Assembly (NCBI GenBank): GCA_029216955.1
Contig: JANAVB010010791.1
Span: forward strand, 1,354,540 to 1,418,539
DNA length: 64,000 nucleotides
From: Iris pallida
Taxonomy: Eukaryota > Streptophyta > Magnoliopsida > Asparagales > Iridaceae
Direction: 5' to 3'
How positions within the stretch are numbered: the first letter of the stretch is position 1; each line of letters begins with the position of its first letter. The notes under the pieces are model-generated. The model did no database searches, had not been told where the DNA came from, and saw only the letters and a list, made by a program, of their open reading frames with translations. The position numbers and the translations under genes were made by a program. Positions 21,311 through 33,575 of the stretch are shown piece by piece.

Positions 21311-23372
21311 ATGTCAACCAGTGAATCTATCCACACCAACATTGGTGCAGGCCAGCTATCAAATAAGCCACCCCTATTTGATGGCTCTGATTATACCTTC
21401 TGGAAAGCTCACATGAACATTTTCTTAAAATCTATTAGCATTGATTTATGGTCAAATGCCACTAATGGTTATGAAAAGATTGACAAAGAAGATAAGGACT
21501 ACTCCAAAGAAGAAAAGAGAGTAGCAAACAATGATGCAAAGGCAATGTACATCCTCTACTGTGCCCTAAGCAAAGCTGAGTTCAGACGTATCTCCATATG
21601 TAGTACCGCACATAGACCTGTCAAGTGGGCCGTACCGGGCCGACCCGACACAAATTTAGGTGGGCCGGGCCCGGGCTGGGCTCGTAAGGCCCATACAATG
21701 TGGCCGGCCGGGTCGGGCCGGGCCTAGTGTGAAAAATCTTGGCCCAGCTCAGCATGTGGCCCAAGGCACGATGGGCTTCAGGCCGGGCCAGACGGTGCCT
21801 TGACCGGCTGGGCCGTGGGCTTGGTGGGCTTATTAGAATAAAAGTTCAGAATATTAGCTTCAAAATCAAAGTTGCTATCAAATATCAACTAAGTAGTGGA
21901 TTTTAGACCAATGATTAAATAGGATACTGACAAGTTGGAATTGTGGCTTGTGGAAGCCTCGGGGTTGAAGCAAAAATGGATTATGGAAGGCGAATTGGCA
22001 GTTCCAACAGACCACAAGCTGCAGGAGAGGAGCCAAGTTGGACTTGGGACTCAATGACTCATCAAGCCTCGTGATTATAGCTACAATATTGCTATCAATG
22101 CTATTGTGTGTTATTTTTTTCTTCTTCTGTATACTGTTAGTGTATAGTCTCGTGACTCGTGAGCCGTGAACATAGCTATCAAGCACTAATGCTAAGTGCT
22201 TGCTGCTAACAATATTAATGTTCATTGGAATTGGGACTCAATGACTTTGAGTACAGTAAGTGTTTTTGCCTGTATAATGTTAAAAATGAATGGCGGTGCC
22301 AGAATGGGCCGGGCCGGGTCGGACCTAGTCTTAGGACCGAATTCGGGCTTCGGGTCAGACTGGGCTGGGCTTATTTTGTGGGCCTTTCTTGTAGGCCCAA
22401 CACATTTTTAATATATTAGGCCGGGCCAACCCGGACCCATGGTTAATCGGACTGGGCTGGCACATGGCCATTTTTTGGGCCGGACTCGTGCTGGGCTGGG
22501 CTGGTCTGGCCCACTTGACAGTTCTAACCGCACATGAGATACGGGAACGACTAAAGGCAACATATGAGGAACCTGGAGAAGAATCTCATACTGATGTACA
22601 TCTCTGCTCGAATGAAGCAAGCATAGAGAAAAAATAGACACTCCGTGCAATAACGATGACGACAATCCTCAACATACTACAAGCCTCTGCGTAATAGTAA
22701 GTGAGGTAAGCAATGAGTCATCAGATGATGAATTTTCTTATTTCATGACTATAAGAAAGTTCTAGATAGATATCAGCAAGCCAGGAAAGATATCCTATCT
22801 TATAAGATTGAAATTAAAAAGCTTACTTGCTTACTAGACGATGCACAATATACTTCTACTTTTGATAACACTGCTGAACTGTCTATACTTAAGCTTGGAC
22901 TACATAATGCTCTTGAATGCTCCGAGAAAAGCATTCAGAAAAATGCTAAACTTAAGGAGGAAGTAGAATCAGAAAGGAAGAAGCATTTTATCACTTTGAG
23001 TAAAGTTGATACACTTACTACTAAACACAATGATATGATTGTGAACTCTAAAAAGTTAGAGATCAGACTGGGAAAGCAGGTAACACAACCTATGACTCAG
23101 TCTAACACTAAACACGTGACTCATCACAAAATCACACACAAACGATCATGTGCAAAGAAATCAAACAAGATTAAAGCTTCACACAATCATGCTTTTATCT
23201 ATACACAGAAGAATAATGATATTATACATCGCACCGACACACCTACGTCAAACTCAAATAATCATGTTACATGTCAATATTGCAGTTTGAAAGGTCACAT
23301 TTCACATTCCTGTGAAGTTAGAATACTAGTCAATAGAAATATCTTTGGTTGGGTTCCTAAGACTAATCATTG
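21311..23372 (+). pseudogene. Copia gag, interrupted by a hAT element
   Basis: From the ATG at 21311 the frame contains NKPPLFDGSDYTFWKAHMNI and KRVANNDAKAMYILYCALSK, both typical of Copia Gag. It is interrupted at codon TAH by the 21613-22526 insertion. On paper, removing the insertion and one ACCGCACA copy continues the same frame as EIRERLKATYEEPGEE for about 33 codons to a TAG at 22635. The distal part (22996-23373) carries the CCHC knuckle CQYCSLKGHISHSC followed by WVPKTNH. No protease, integrase or RT follows, so this copy is incomplete as well as broken. Confidence 0.8.
21613..22526. mobile_element. Non-autonomous hAT element in Copia gag
   Basis: Ends are TAGACCTGTCAAGTGGGCC and its near-perfect inverse GGCCCACTTGACAGTTCTA, flanked by an exact 8-bp duplication ACCGCACA (21605-21612 and 22527-22534). 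TAG-type ends, 8-bp duplications and many subterminal GGGCCGGGC words are diagnostic of plant hAT elements. It is 914 bp with no transposase frame. Confidence 0.92.
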
Positions 23373-23399
23373 AGGATCCAGACACTAGATACCAAAGAT

Positions 23400-24500
23400 A
23401 TTATCCAATCATATAGGTGGAACGCTGTGCAACACGATGTAATATCAAAGGAACTGTTGGTGATTGCAAAGCTACAAAGGTTATTCTTCAAGCAATTGTA
23501 CCAACATAAATGTGGTCACTAGAACCACTGCGGTAACATGCTTAACAATTCCTCCCAAGTATGTTTACTCATATATCTATCATGTCATACCATCATTAAT
23601 TATATATATTAATAATGATCTGATCTATATCATGCACACATAGATATTCAGTCTCAATGTATACTCATGTTTGAATTTATTAAAGTTTCTTTTGAAATAG
23701 GTTTTCTGATTTCCATGGTTTATGTTTTCTTAGCCTATAAGAATAAAAGCTTTGGTACACTTTCTTAAAATATTTTCAAAATCCAAAGAGTGATTCCTTG
23801 TATGAGTTTTTTTAAGTTCTCGGATATTAAGGAAGAGATTTATTTTGGGTACAAGCCGAAAGGGTCCTTCTGTCATACATGCGTAAATAGCCTGAAGTGA
23901 CACTGGTGTCAAGTGTTTTCAGACTACCGTTAGTTGGGAACTGGCCCCCACATCTAACCCAAGATTAGTAAATGTCTTATTAACCCTACAGTTATCAGAT
24001 GGATACCGTGCTAAGATTTTAAAAGGAAAGAAATGAACTTTAATAGGACGACCTAAAATCTTTGGTATAAAGATACTTCTGAATTTTTTTATGCTAGACT
24101 TTTGAAAGGGAACAAGCTATTCCCCTTATATGCCATATATCTAGAATGTTATTTAATTGGGCAATTATTTTTAAAATTGTATTTATGATTTATGGATTAT
24201 TTTATTAAAGTTATTTCCATTGGAATCGCCAGCTGTCAGTCTGAGGACTAAACAGACACATTTTTGAAAATTTGTTAAAGTCAGCTTTTTATAATAAATT
24301 CCATATTTCAAAAGTTTTTGAATTCTCTTAATGATTTTTCTCTGATATTTGAATATGTCCGTTACTCGAATGCTAATATTAAGACAGTTTTCAAAAATCC
24401 TTTTACTGTCTTGAAATAATTTTCTATTGTTTGAATCATTATCTCAAAAGATTTATTGAATGACTAATACATCTATGTACAAAACTCAAAATAGTCCTAG
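23400..24500. other. No gene recognised
   Basis: AT-rich sequence downstream of the gag remnant; no pol, no matching 3' LTR, only short frames. Confidence 0.5.
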
Positions 24501-24504
24501 CAGT

Positions 24505-24660
24505 GCAGGGACAGAACTCAGACCGAGTTTGATCCAACTCGGTCTGCTTTCCATAACACAACAGCTCTCAGGATAGCCTCTTTTTGTATAAACCCCTTCT
24601 ATTCCTTCATCTTCTCCACACGAGAAATACCCTAATTTTTTGAAACCCTAACCCTAGCTT
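24505..24660 (+). promoter_or_regulatory. LTR-like U3 fragment with TATA box
   Basis: AACTCAGACCGAGTTTGATCC resembles the GAACTCGG/CCGAGTTC modules of the Copia LTRs nearby. A TATA box (TATAAA, 24587-24592) and a CT-rich leader with two CCCTAA runs follow, and then an open frame at 24777. It is probably the promoter end of a retroelement gene. Confidence 0.45.
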
Positions 24661-24776
24661 TGTGGATCTTCCTCTCCAAAGGTTCCCCTCTTCCCAAATC
24701 TTGGATCTACGCTTCTGTAAGGATTCTCCACCCTCCATTTTCTTCTTGAGGTATATTTCTCTCTCAATTTATTCCT

Positions 24777-25008
24777 ATGGCATCCAAAATCTTCTCAAAG
24801 AAGAAAAGGAAGGTTGGGGAAGCCTCCTCCTCAAATCCTCCTCAAGAGGACACACTTTATTCACTCTTTTCTCCAACAAAATCCAATCTGGGAGAAATCG
24901 ATGATTTCATCTTTCCTTCTATTCAATAGCTTGGTTTAAGGATTTTGTCAAAAGAAACATTTGCACTGGTAGTCCTATTAATTTCACCGTATTTCATGAC
25001 TATAAAAC
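24777..25008 (+). pseudogene. Retroelement-type ORF, N-terminus only
   Basis: Starts MASKIFSKKKRKVGEASSS (basic, Ser-rich) and reads on for 50 codons to TAG. A small indel away, the frame continues AWFKDFVKRNICTGSPINF. The style is that of the abundant plant retroelement proteins that precede plant-mobile-domain-like regions, but I cannot name the family. It is cut exactly where the large LTR element begins at 25009, and the lost part is not seen elsewhere in the window. Confidence 0.4.
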
Positions 25009-25379
25009 TGTGAGCCCCCTAAATTTTAGGGTTTCTTTTAATTTTTTTAAATGAATTAATCTTAATAAATAATTTTATTATAATTAGTTTTGATCATTAA
25101 ATGTACCTTTCGTGACTTTGATTTTTGGAGCGCCAGGGGTGTCGATCTCTCGAAACTTCCTTCACGAGTTTTGCAGTAGACAAGATTATCTTCATTTTGA
25201 TATATCATGTCCCAATCAAACTTGTTCCCTTGCATTCTATTTACATCGCACAACTTTCGGATCAATTTAGGTCAATTGACAAAATACCGTAAAACTTGTC
25301 CTAACTTCCAATTTAATTTCGGAACTCAACATCGATCCGACCTAATCGACCCAATATATGGTTTTGATATATTTTGAGT
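25009..25379 (+). mobile_element. LARD 5' LTR, first segment
   Basis: Collinear with 51104-51478 (for example CATCGATCCGACCTAATCGA in both). The next ~190 bp of the 3' copy (51479-51672) are missing here, where LINE A begins, so the LINE insertion was accompanied by loss of target sequence or a later deletion. Confidence 0.75.
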
Positions 25380-25491
25380 CTACTATACACATCCCCTCCT
25401 CCCCTCTCCTTCCCACTTCTCGTCCGCTTCTGCGCCTCCCCCCTATTCTAGATCCCCCACCCCCTCCCGTCCATCCCCAATCCCTCGTGCT

Positions 25492-26845
25492 GTGTTCCCA
25501 TCCATGGCAACCTACAAGGAGGTCGTCGAAAAGATGGCCTCCCTTTTCTCCCTCTATCGACCAGCCTCGTGCATCTCACTGTCGGCCCGTGAAAGCAAGA
25601 TAGCCGAGCACTGGGCCTCTTCCCTGGTCATCAAACCGTTCTCCTCGCGCAACCTATCTTGCTCGTCCCTCTCCTCTATACTTCCCAAAATATGGCGAAT
25701 ACCTACTCCGATCTACGTCTCTGACATGGATCCGGAGGCGGGTTCCTTCCTCGTTAGACTCGATTCCCCATCATCGGTGGACCGCGTTATCCTGGAGGCT
25801 CCCTGGAGCATCAATGACGATCTACTCGTACTGGAGAGATGTGATCCGAGCAAGTTACCTAAAGAATACCAGTTCCAATTTGTTGACTTTCCAACTCCAC
25901 TGTGTTCCTCCGAAGTTTCTTAATCATAAAGCAATCCTCAGGCTAGCAGAGGCCCTTGGAGCACCCCGACCTTGCACGGTGACGGACGAGGCTAAGTGGA
26001 AAACATTCGCACGCACAAAGATCCTTATTGACATCACCAAACCACTTAAGAAAAGTATTTCCACCATTATCGATGGAGTATCACTGGGGATAAAGTACGA
26101 GCGCCTCCCCCGTTTTTGCTTTTTTTATGCGAAAGTGGGTCACTCCTTCTCATCCTGCAAAGAGAAGGCTTCTCTACAAGCCATGATCGGCAAGGACTAG
26201 ACTGCGGATGAAGTGAGGAGGAGAACCGAGCTTCTACAGCCCCGTGTTATAGAAGATGATTACAGAGCAGACATTCCCCGCTCGCCTCTCCGGAAGAACC
26301 CAGGCGACGTCTCAAATATATCAGAACTCCATCAACCCAAGCCTCAGGCAGGTGGCATGGGGACCGAGGCACCGACAGTCATCTCTTCCGGGTTTCCGCC
26401 ACACCCCATACGTCATCGCTCTGAGGAATCACGCCCACGTGTCAGCACACCCCAATCACCAAATCAGCTCCAGCTGGCAACATATCGACCCCCACATTTG
26501 TGGAGGACCCCACCTCCTTCGACAGTTATCCCTCCTAACCCCTGTGATACCATATTGAATCCAAGCAGTTGCGATACTCCCAATCAACTTCCCCTTGCTA
26601 CTGCCCCACTTCAAGCCCCCAACGAAGACGGGGCCATACCGGATAACATGGAAACAAATCCCACAGAGTCCCCTCATATCCACCATGAGCCGAATCCAGA
26701 GTCCCAGACGCCCCTTTCTCGAGGAAATCTGGATATGAGCGGGATATCTTCTTTCCCTGCTTTTCCCACCAAATCATCTGGGGAATTATCTTCGAGAGTA
26801 GCGCCAGGGCAACCATCGCTTTCATGTCTCGTTGATACTTTCTAG
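25492..26845 (+). pseudogene. LINE A ORF1 (RNA-binding protein)
   Basis: The first part (to about 25910) contains ESKIAEHWASSLVIKPFSSR and YVSDMDPEAGSFLVRLDSP, a DUF4283-type domain of plant LINE ORF1. The frame shifts around 25910, then gives NHKAILRLAEALG and the knuckle region LPRFCFFYAKVGHSFSSC, in which one expected Cys of the CCHC finger is Tyr. After a TAG at 26198 a long Pro/Ser-rich tail follows in the third frame. The start may be 25492 or the ATG at 25504. The intact protein would bind LINE RNA in a particle with ORF2. Confidence 0.75.
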
Positions 26846-27199
26846 TCATCCACCTTCGTTCCCTACCAACTCCCTGCGACACCCTTGCTCATACACTCTC
26901 CAGTAAAGAATGGTGGAAAAGAACCCATCATCGAACTTCCTCCCTCCCCCCTCCCCCCCTCCCTCTCCACCATCAACGATCATCAACCATGTTCCTATTC
27001 CGATCAAATCCTCTTGGAAGAGGGGAGCCCGGATGGCGTGCTCCACGCCCCCCCTCCTTATACCCAGCCATATATCCTCCAAGCGTCCGAGATCCCCTCC
27101 TCCGATCCATCGACCCTCCGAGCGAGCTTCTAATTCCTACCCTCTCAACATTACTGTGACTAAGGTCGTGGCGGCTGACCTCAAACAGCCGTACGAGCA

Positions 27200-29431
27200 A
27201 TGTTAGTCCTATCGTGGAACTGTTGAGGGGCGAGGAATGCCTCGACAGTCCAAACTCTACGCTCATTCCTCTCCGCCATCCACCCTACCATTTTCTTCAT
27301 CTTCGAATCCATATCCTCCCTCCTCCATACTTCTCTCATCCTCCCTAACCTCGGCTACCATAACGTCTTCTCCATCCTGCCTATCGGCCGCTCTGGTGGC
27401 TTGTGGATCGGATGGAATGACTCTATTGAAGCTTCGGTCACCTTCTCTTCTAAAAACCTTATTCTTCTAGCTATCAAACAAAATGAGACGTCACCCGCCT
27501 AGAATCTTTTATGTGTGTACGGGTGCCCCAGGAAAAAAGAAAGAAGGAAACTTTGGGATACTGTGGAGACTCTTTCCTCCTCCTTCACTGTTCCGTGGTG
27601 TTGTATTGGAGACTTCAACTCTATTTGTAAAGCTGATGAAAAAATTGGTGGTAGAGGATTCAACCCTCGTTCGTCAGCTGCTTTCAACCAGTTGATCCAT
27701 AACTGCGGGCTCATTGATCTAGGCTGCACTGGCCCGGCTTATACCTGGTCCAATGGGCGCGGCCCTACGCATCACATAAGGGAGCGGCTCGACCGGGCTC
27801 TTGGGAATACTGAATGGTGCAGCCATATTCCCCATGCTACGGTATCGACTCTCCCGCGTTACAATAGCGACCATGCCCCTAATACTCCTCAACACCCTCA
27901 ATCGCCTTCATCGAAAGAGACAGCCTCTGCGGTTCGAAGCTTTATGGACGTCGAAACCCTACTTCTCTGAGGTCGTCTCTTCTGTGTGGTCAGGGGCTAA
28001 GGCGAATACCAATGGTAATTTTTTGCAGCACCTAAACATAACAATGCAAAATCTTCACAAGTGGAGTCGAGACACTTTTGGTAACATAAAGGCCTGCATT
28101 ACCTCCCTATAAAAGCACATACTCTCTATTCAATCGATGGAAGTCACGGCAGAAACCTTGCAACAAAAAAGAACCACAGTCGAGGACCTCAATGACCTCC
28201 TTCTCCTCAATGAAGTCTATTGGAAGCAAAGAGCCAAATGCAGATGGGTCAAGAACGGCGATAGAAATTCCAAATACTTCCATGTCTGTGCCACCAATAA
28301 AAGAAGGAAAAATGAGATTCGATCGCTGCAATTACCTAACGAAAATTGGACTTCAGATCAAGGTGAGATCGCTAGCACTATTATTCATCATTTTACTTCA
28401 CTATTTGGATTTGATGACTCCAGGCCTATGGCTCCCGACTTTGTGGTATCCACGACCCCGCTCTCCTCGGAGGAGAACGCCATGTTTGGTCGGATCCCTG
28501 AAATGGAAGAAGTCGAGAGCACAATTAAAAACATGGGGCCGCTCAAGGCCCCGGGACCTGACGGGTTCCCTGCTGCTTTCTACTAGAAATGCTGGAACGT
28601 GGTCGGGGGAGACCTGACAAAGGTGATTCAAGCTTTCTTCTCCAATAGGCAGCTGCTTCCCTCCATCAATCATACCTTTATTGCACTCATCCCGAAGCGT
28701 ACAGCCCCGTCTACTCCGGCAAACTTCAGGCCAATATCCCTTTGCAACGTCTCCTACAAGGCTATCACCAAGATTCTGACGGTGCGTCTTAGACCTCTTA
28801 TGGACAAGCTGATCTCCCCTTCTCAAAATGCTTTCGTCCCGGGTCGCCTCATCTCCGATAACATTATCATAGCACAGGAGTTATTCCATGCCATGAAGTT
28901 CTTCCCCAAAAAGAAGAATTCATATGCTCTAAAGATTGACATGGTGAAAGCGTACGACCGCCTCTCCTGGCCGTTCATTCGAAGCGTGCTTAATGGGATG
29001 GGAATCCAAGGCCATACAAACACCCTCTTCATGAATTCCATCACATCATCGTCATTCTCTATCCTCATCAACAGAACTCCTGAAGGGTTCTTAACACCAA
29101 AAAAGGGGATCAGACAAGGATGTCCAATGTCGCCATTTATATTCATCCTTTGCTCCGAAGTTCTGTCCCAGCTATTTTATCGCTATGAACAAGAGGACCT
29201 CTTCCGAGGCATTCGCATCAACCGCTATTCCCCCACCATCTCACACCTTTTGTTCGCCGACGACATCCTCATTTTCGGCAAAGCAAGTGCGTCCTCCCTC
29301 ATGACGGTCCGGAACATCCTCGACCTGTTCTCTTTGTGGTCAGGACAACTGATCAACTTTGGAAAGTCCAGTATCCACTACAGTAAACACGTCCAAGTCA
29401 ATGAGCGATATACACTTGCCGCCATTCTATG
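27200..29431 (+). pseudogene. LINE A ORF2, endonuclease and reverse transcriptase part
   Basis: The ATG at 27200 gives MLVLSWNC followed by TGA (normally an Arg codon here). APE-type endonuclease signatures follow: CIGDFNSI, YTWSNGR, RERLDRALGN and SDHAP. After a frameshift near 27880 the connecting region and RT follow in one frame: GPLKAPGPDGFPAAFY (then TAG), LIPKR, NFRPISLCNVSYKAITKIL, FVPGRLISDNIIIAQE, ALKIDMVKAYDRLSW, KGIRQGCPMSPFIF and the catalytic LLFADDILIF, with the FADD motif intact. The frame stops at the Gypsy insertion. In-frame stops: TGA 27224, TAG 27500, TAA 28110, TAG 28584. Confidence 0.88.
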
Positions 29432-29682
29432 CAGGTTGAGAGTCGCATTAGTGCGATATCGTGGTAGTACGGCGATTTAGTTGTACTGCTAACGAGCCTG
29501 CGATAGGAACTAAGAAATAGGCATTAGCGGAGAGGTACTCAATCACTGTTAGGAAAAATTCTGATCTAATTCGTGCCATCTACACATTCTTGCTGATAAT
29601 TGCCTTCTTTGAAATAAACTGTCCTCCTTTGATTATATTGCTTCTTTCTCAGTAATTGATTCTCGTTTGATCTGTCTTCAAG

Positions 29683-31032
29683 ATGGTGGAGGCACGATCG
29701 CATCGCTCTGGCCTAAGGGATACCACTGAGAGGCCTGCCACTTCCCACCCGACTCAGCAGGACCCTGGGACCGCAGCACCTCTCGTTCCTGTTCAGGTGG
29801 GAGCGTCTGCAGCTTTTGGGGGTGCTCCTCCACCGGTTTCGAGGACTACCTCGGGGATTCAGGGGATGCTACCACCACCGCCTCAGGGGACAGTTGATAT
29901 GGCACAGTTCTTCGTCTTCATGCAGCAGATGATGGAGGCTCAGCAACATCAGTCAGAGGATATGAGGAAAGGAATTGACAATGCCCATCAACTAGCCATG
30001 GTAGCCGTGGAGAAGGTGACTGCCCAGCCGTAGGGAGGGCAGATTCAGCCATACCAGCCGAAGACATCGGGCATTCAGGAATTCCAGAAGATGCGTTCGC
30101 AAGACTTCAAGGGTACGGAGGGTATCCTTTATGCGGACGACTGGATCGAGCACATAGAGGAGATCTTCCGCCTTACAGATATACCAGCCCGGCTCCAGAT
30201 AGAGGCAGCGGGCAGCCAGATGCAGGACCTTGCCCGTACATGGTACCAGACCGACCCCAGAGTTGGTACAAAAGGGCAGACTTGGGAGGCTTTCAAGAAG
30301 CTTTTCAAGGATAAGTTCTTCTTCGATACAGCACTTAGTGCCTTAGAGACGCAGTTCGAGAACCTGGTTCAAGGGAACCGGATTATAGAGGAGTATGCCA
30401 GAGAATTTTGTCGCTTGGGCAGATTCGTTGAGGGCCTTAGCGAGACAGTGAAGGCTAGGAGGTTCAGGAAGGGCTTGATCAAGGAAGTCAAGTCCTTGAC
30501 CAAGAGTGACAGAGATGCTACCTTTGAGCAGATATTGGCAGGAGCTATGGCAGGAGAGGATGACTTGGAGCTCAAGTCCAAGAGGAGTCGAAAAGATTCA
30601 GGAGGGGCCAGTGGGAGTGGAAAGCGTCCCTATGTGTAGAAGATAGTACACCAGCCTCTACAGATGCAGGCACCAGCTCGGGTTCAGCAAGGACAGCATC
30701 AGCCTCAAGGTCAGGATCAGAGGATGCAGAGTTGTGCCTACTGCAAGAAGTCGGGACACATTTGGGAGTCTTGTAGGAGGAGGTTGAAGGTTTGCCTATT
30801 TTGTGGATCCGACGCTCACCAGATAAAGGATTGCCCCTCGGCACCCCCATTTGGTGGAGCACAGGGTCAGAGAGAGGGAGCTAGGCTAGCACAGCACCAT
30901 ACCCAGCACCCGAGGGGTGGAGCTTTTGTACTGAGGGTCAAGGAGACCGATGCTGCAGGTGATGGGTTAGTAGGTCTGTCTTTCCTATTCTTCTTCTCCC
31001 TCTTGTTGTGTGATTTCATTAGTACCTGTTAG
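29683..31032 (+). pseudogene. Ty3/Gypsy Gag, two in-frame stops
   Basis: One continuous frame of about 449 codons broken only by TAG at 30031 and 30637. A Pro/Gln-rich N-terminus is followed by the retrotransposon gag domain (DDWIEHIEEIFRL, ARTWYQTDPR, WEAFKKLFKDKFF, LVQGNRIIEEYAREF, RFRKGLIKEV). Two zinc knuckles come next, CAYCKKSGHIWESC and CLFCGSDAHQIKDC. Immediately after, where the aspartic protease should begin, the frame ends (VGLSFLFFFSLLLCDFISTC). No pol is present before the polypurine tract. Gag forms the particle; this copy would rely on enzymes from elsewhere even if its stops were absent. Confidence 0.9.
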
Positions 31033-31192
31033 GATATTCTTGTGATGTGGTAGATAGTATAGTAACCCTGTTCGAGACTATGAATTACGACCAGTAGGAC
31101 CATGTTTTAGATATAATTTTCTTGACCTTGATTGTCGGGGTTTAACCTAGAAGAAGTGCAACCATCTTAAATTTTGAGGACGAAATTTTTCT

Positions 31193-31205
31193 AAGGGGAG
31201 TAGAT
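31193..31205 (+). other. Polypurine tract of the Gypsy remnant
   Basis: AAGGGGAGTAGAT directly precedes the LTR start TGTAACCACC. It is preceded by TTTTGAGGACGAAATTTTTC, the block usually found before the tract in plant Gypsy elements. Confidence 0.8.
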
Positions 31206-32725
31206 TGTAACCACCACTTTTCTAAATTGGAGTATTTTAGTAATTTTGTGATATTTTTTAATTTTTATTATTTTATTAGTTAATTTGATTGGTGTGTATC
31301 TTTGATTGGTGTTTTTGGTAGTAGAAGGTGGTATAACCTTAGTCAACCTTGATTAGAAGACTAACCATGTGATTAGAATTATTTTTGGCTTTTTAGATTT
31401 TAATTTAGAGCTATTGTCCATTTTAGGAAACATTTAAATAATTTTTAAGTCATTTTACACATAGCCTTTAAGCCTTTTTGTCAATGGGCCTTTAAACCAA
31501 CTTAAGGAGTGCTTGGCCCATGACCAAACGCTAAACCTAATTCCCATACCCTCTGGCCGGCCATAAGCAGTAGCCCCCCTTTTGTTGTGTTTTTGTGTTC
31601 GTTTGATAGCCGTATCGGACACGTGTCGGTCCATTGGAACACGTGTTCGACGAAATGCCACTTAGAAATGAAAGTTGGTATTTTTCAATTCTGTTTTCAC
31701 GAATTTCTTGTTGTTATTATTTGAAATAACTTTCGTGAAGACGGATCTTGATTTGACACGATTTCAGTGTCCAAATCGGACACAGACACACGTGCACGAG
31801 GCCCGTGCACGGCCCCATGCATGCCCTGCTGTCCGAGTGTCATAACTCGACGCACAGGACTCCGTTTCGCATGAAATTTCATGGACACGTGGGGGCAACC
31901 TCTGTCCACGTGATCCTAAAATTTTACGACATTTTGTGAAGCATGCGCGGAGAAATCCAACGCGCACGGGTCAGCCCGTACTATGCATGTGGCTGAAAAG
32001 TGTCGCTGACACGACCTTCGTACGCGAACACGACGCGACGAGGACCCGTTCCAGGAGCATGAGTACGAAGCCCTTGACCTAGGCTACCTAGGGACCCGAT
32101 CTCGAGATGCGGCGTGGCTCGAATCGTGAGCCACGGGACACGACACGCGCCCACGAGGCCGTACGGGCACGTGCGCACAGCCGCACGGGTTCGCATGTCC
32201 TGTGTCGTGTGGACATGACGTGGTGTCATGTCAGTGTGTCCTAGACCTAGACCAGGACCCCACCTAGCTATGTGCACGAGCACGAGGCTTCTCGTGTTGC
32301 GTGTGGTGTTCAATCGAGCGAAAACGCACGTGTACGTATACTTGTCAATGCACGCGTATCCGGTTTTCTCCGATACGCACTCCGTGGACACGATGCGGAC
32401 ACAGGTTCGATCCCGTGAGTACTTGAGCACGTCACACACGTTACACCTTCGTGTTTGCCAAGTTTTAAGGGTTCTCGTTGAGTATTGTGCGTTTTGGGCT
32501 TTGAGTTGGATTTTTGGGTATCGGTTTATATATTTTTGAATTGATTTTGTTATAATTGATTTTCTGAGAATTAAACTCAAAATTTTTGAGTTTATATTAT
32601 GCTAATTAGATTCTGGACTTGTTGGTATTAACCTCTATTTATACTTTCAAGTGATACTATCATATGTTATATAAATAGCTCTTTATATCTCTATGTATAT
32701 ATATATACATATAAGGTTTTTTTTA

Positions 32726-32737
<12 letters not shown>

Positions 32738-32789
<52 letters not shown>

Positions 32790-32940
32790 TGTATATATAA
32801 TGTGCATATCGATTTCAATTATGAGTTTATAGTTGGTTAGTTGATTGATTTTGGTTTTATACATATACTTGGGTGTATCCATATATATATATACATGTCT
32901 ATGTATATAGTTTTCCTATATATACATATATAGTTGTACT

Positions 32941-33018
<78 letters not shown>
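32738..33018. repeat. Two (TA)n arrays in the Gypsy LTR
   Basis: About 47 bp at 32738-32784 and about 75 bp at 32944-33018, separated by TATA-rich sequence. The paired AAGAGTTGAAAGATTTTGTG copies at about 33024 and 33053 show a small tandem duplication next to them. Confidence 0.9.
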
Positions 33019-33023
<5 letters not shown>

Positions 33024-33106
33024 AAGAGTTGAAAGATTTTGTGTTTTATATGAAGAGTTGAAAGATTTTGTGTTTTATTCTCAGATTTTGAACCTAAACA
33101 GCAGCC

Positions 33107-33187
<81 letters not shown>
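33107..33187. repeat. (CA)n-(CT)n compound microsatellite
   Basis: About 34 bp of CA repeats run directly into about 47 bp of CT repeats with one interruption. Confidence 0.95.
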
Positions 33188-33340
33188 TTCCAATTGTATT
33201 GTAAGCCTATGTATATATGTATGTATGTATATATAGGTATATCTACATATGTATATATATATATATATTGTGTTGAATTAATGGATATATAAGTATATAT
33301 ATGTGTTTGCCATTGGGTGTAACCTATGGATTAAGGAGTC

Positions 33341-33575
33341 AGTTTAGGATTGACCCAATGAGCCTAAATTGGTCGAGTTGACTAGCAAGTTGACCAAGTT
33401 GACAAAAGTCAACTTTGGGTCAAACTTGATCCAAATCGACTCAAACGGACTTAGAATGACTTGATAACTTGTGTTTGACCTAAAAATTGGTAGATTGACT
33501 AATTGACTTATAGTTGACCAGGTTTGACCAGGGTTGACCAGAGTTGACCAAGGGTTGACCTTGACCTAGAAGGAC
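33341..33575 (+). promoter_or_regulatory. Cluster of W-box-like TTGAC motifs
   Basis: I count 13 TTGAC on the plus strand plus two GTCAA in about 235 bp. Twelve are TTGACC or TTGACT, the core bound by WRKY factors. The right half is a 10-11-bp minisatellite based on GGTTGACCA. The location in an LTR suggests possible stress-responsive regulation, but no function is shown by the sequence alone. Confidence 0.5.

Noticed and set aside
32691..33193. Frames encoding long YIYIYI runs (also at 40646-41455, 51736-52511, 60134-60325)
   Set aside because: Translations of (TA)n and related dinucleotide repeats, not proteins.
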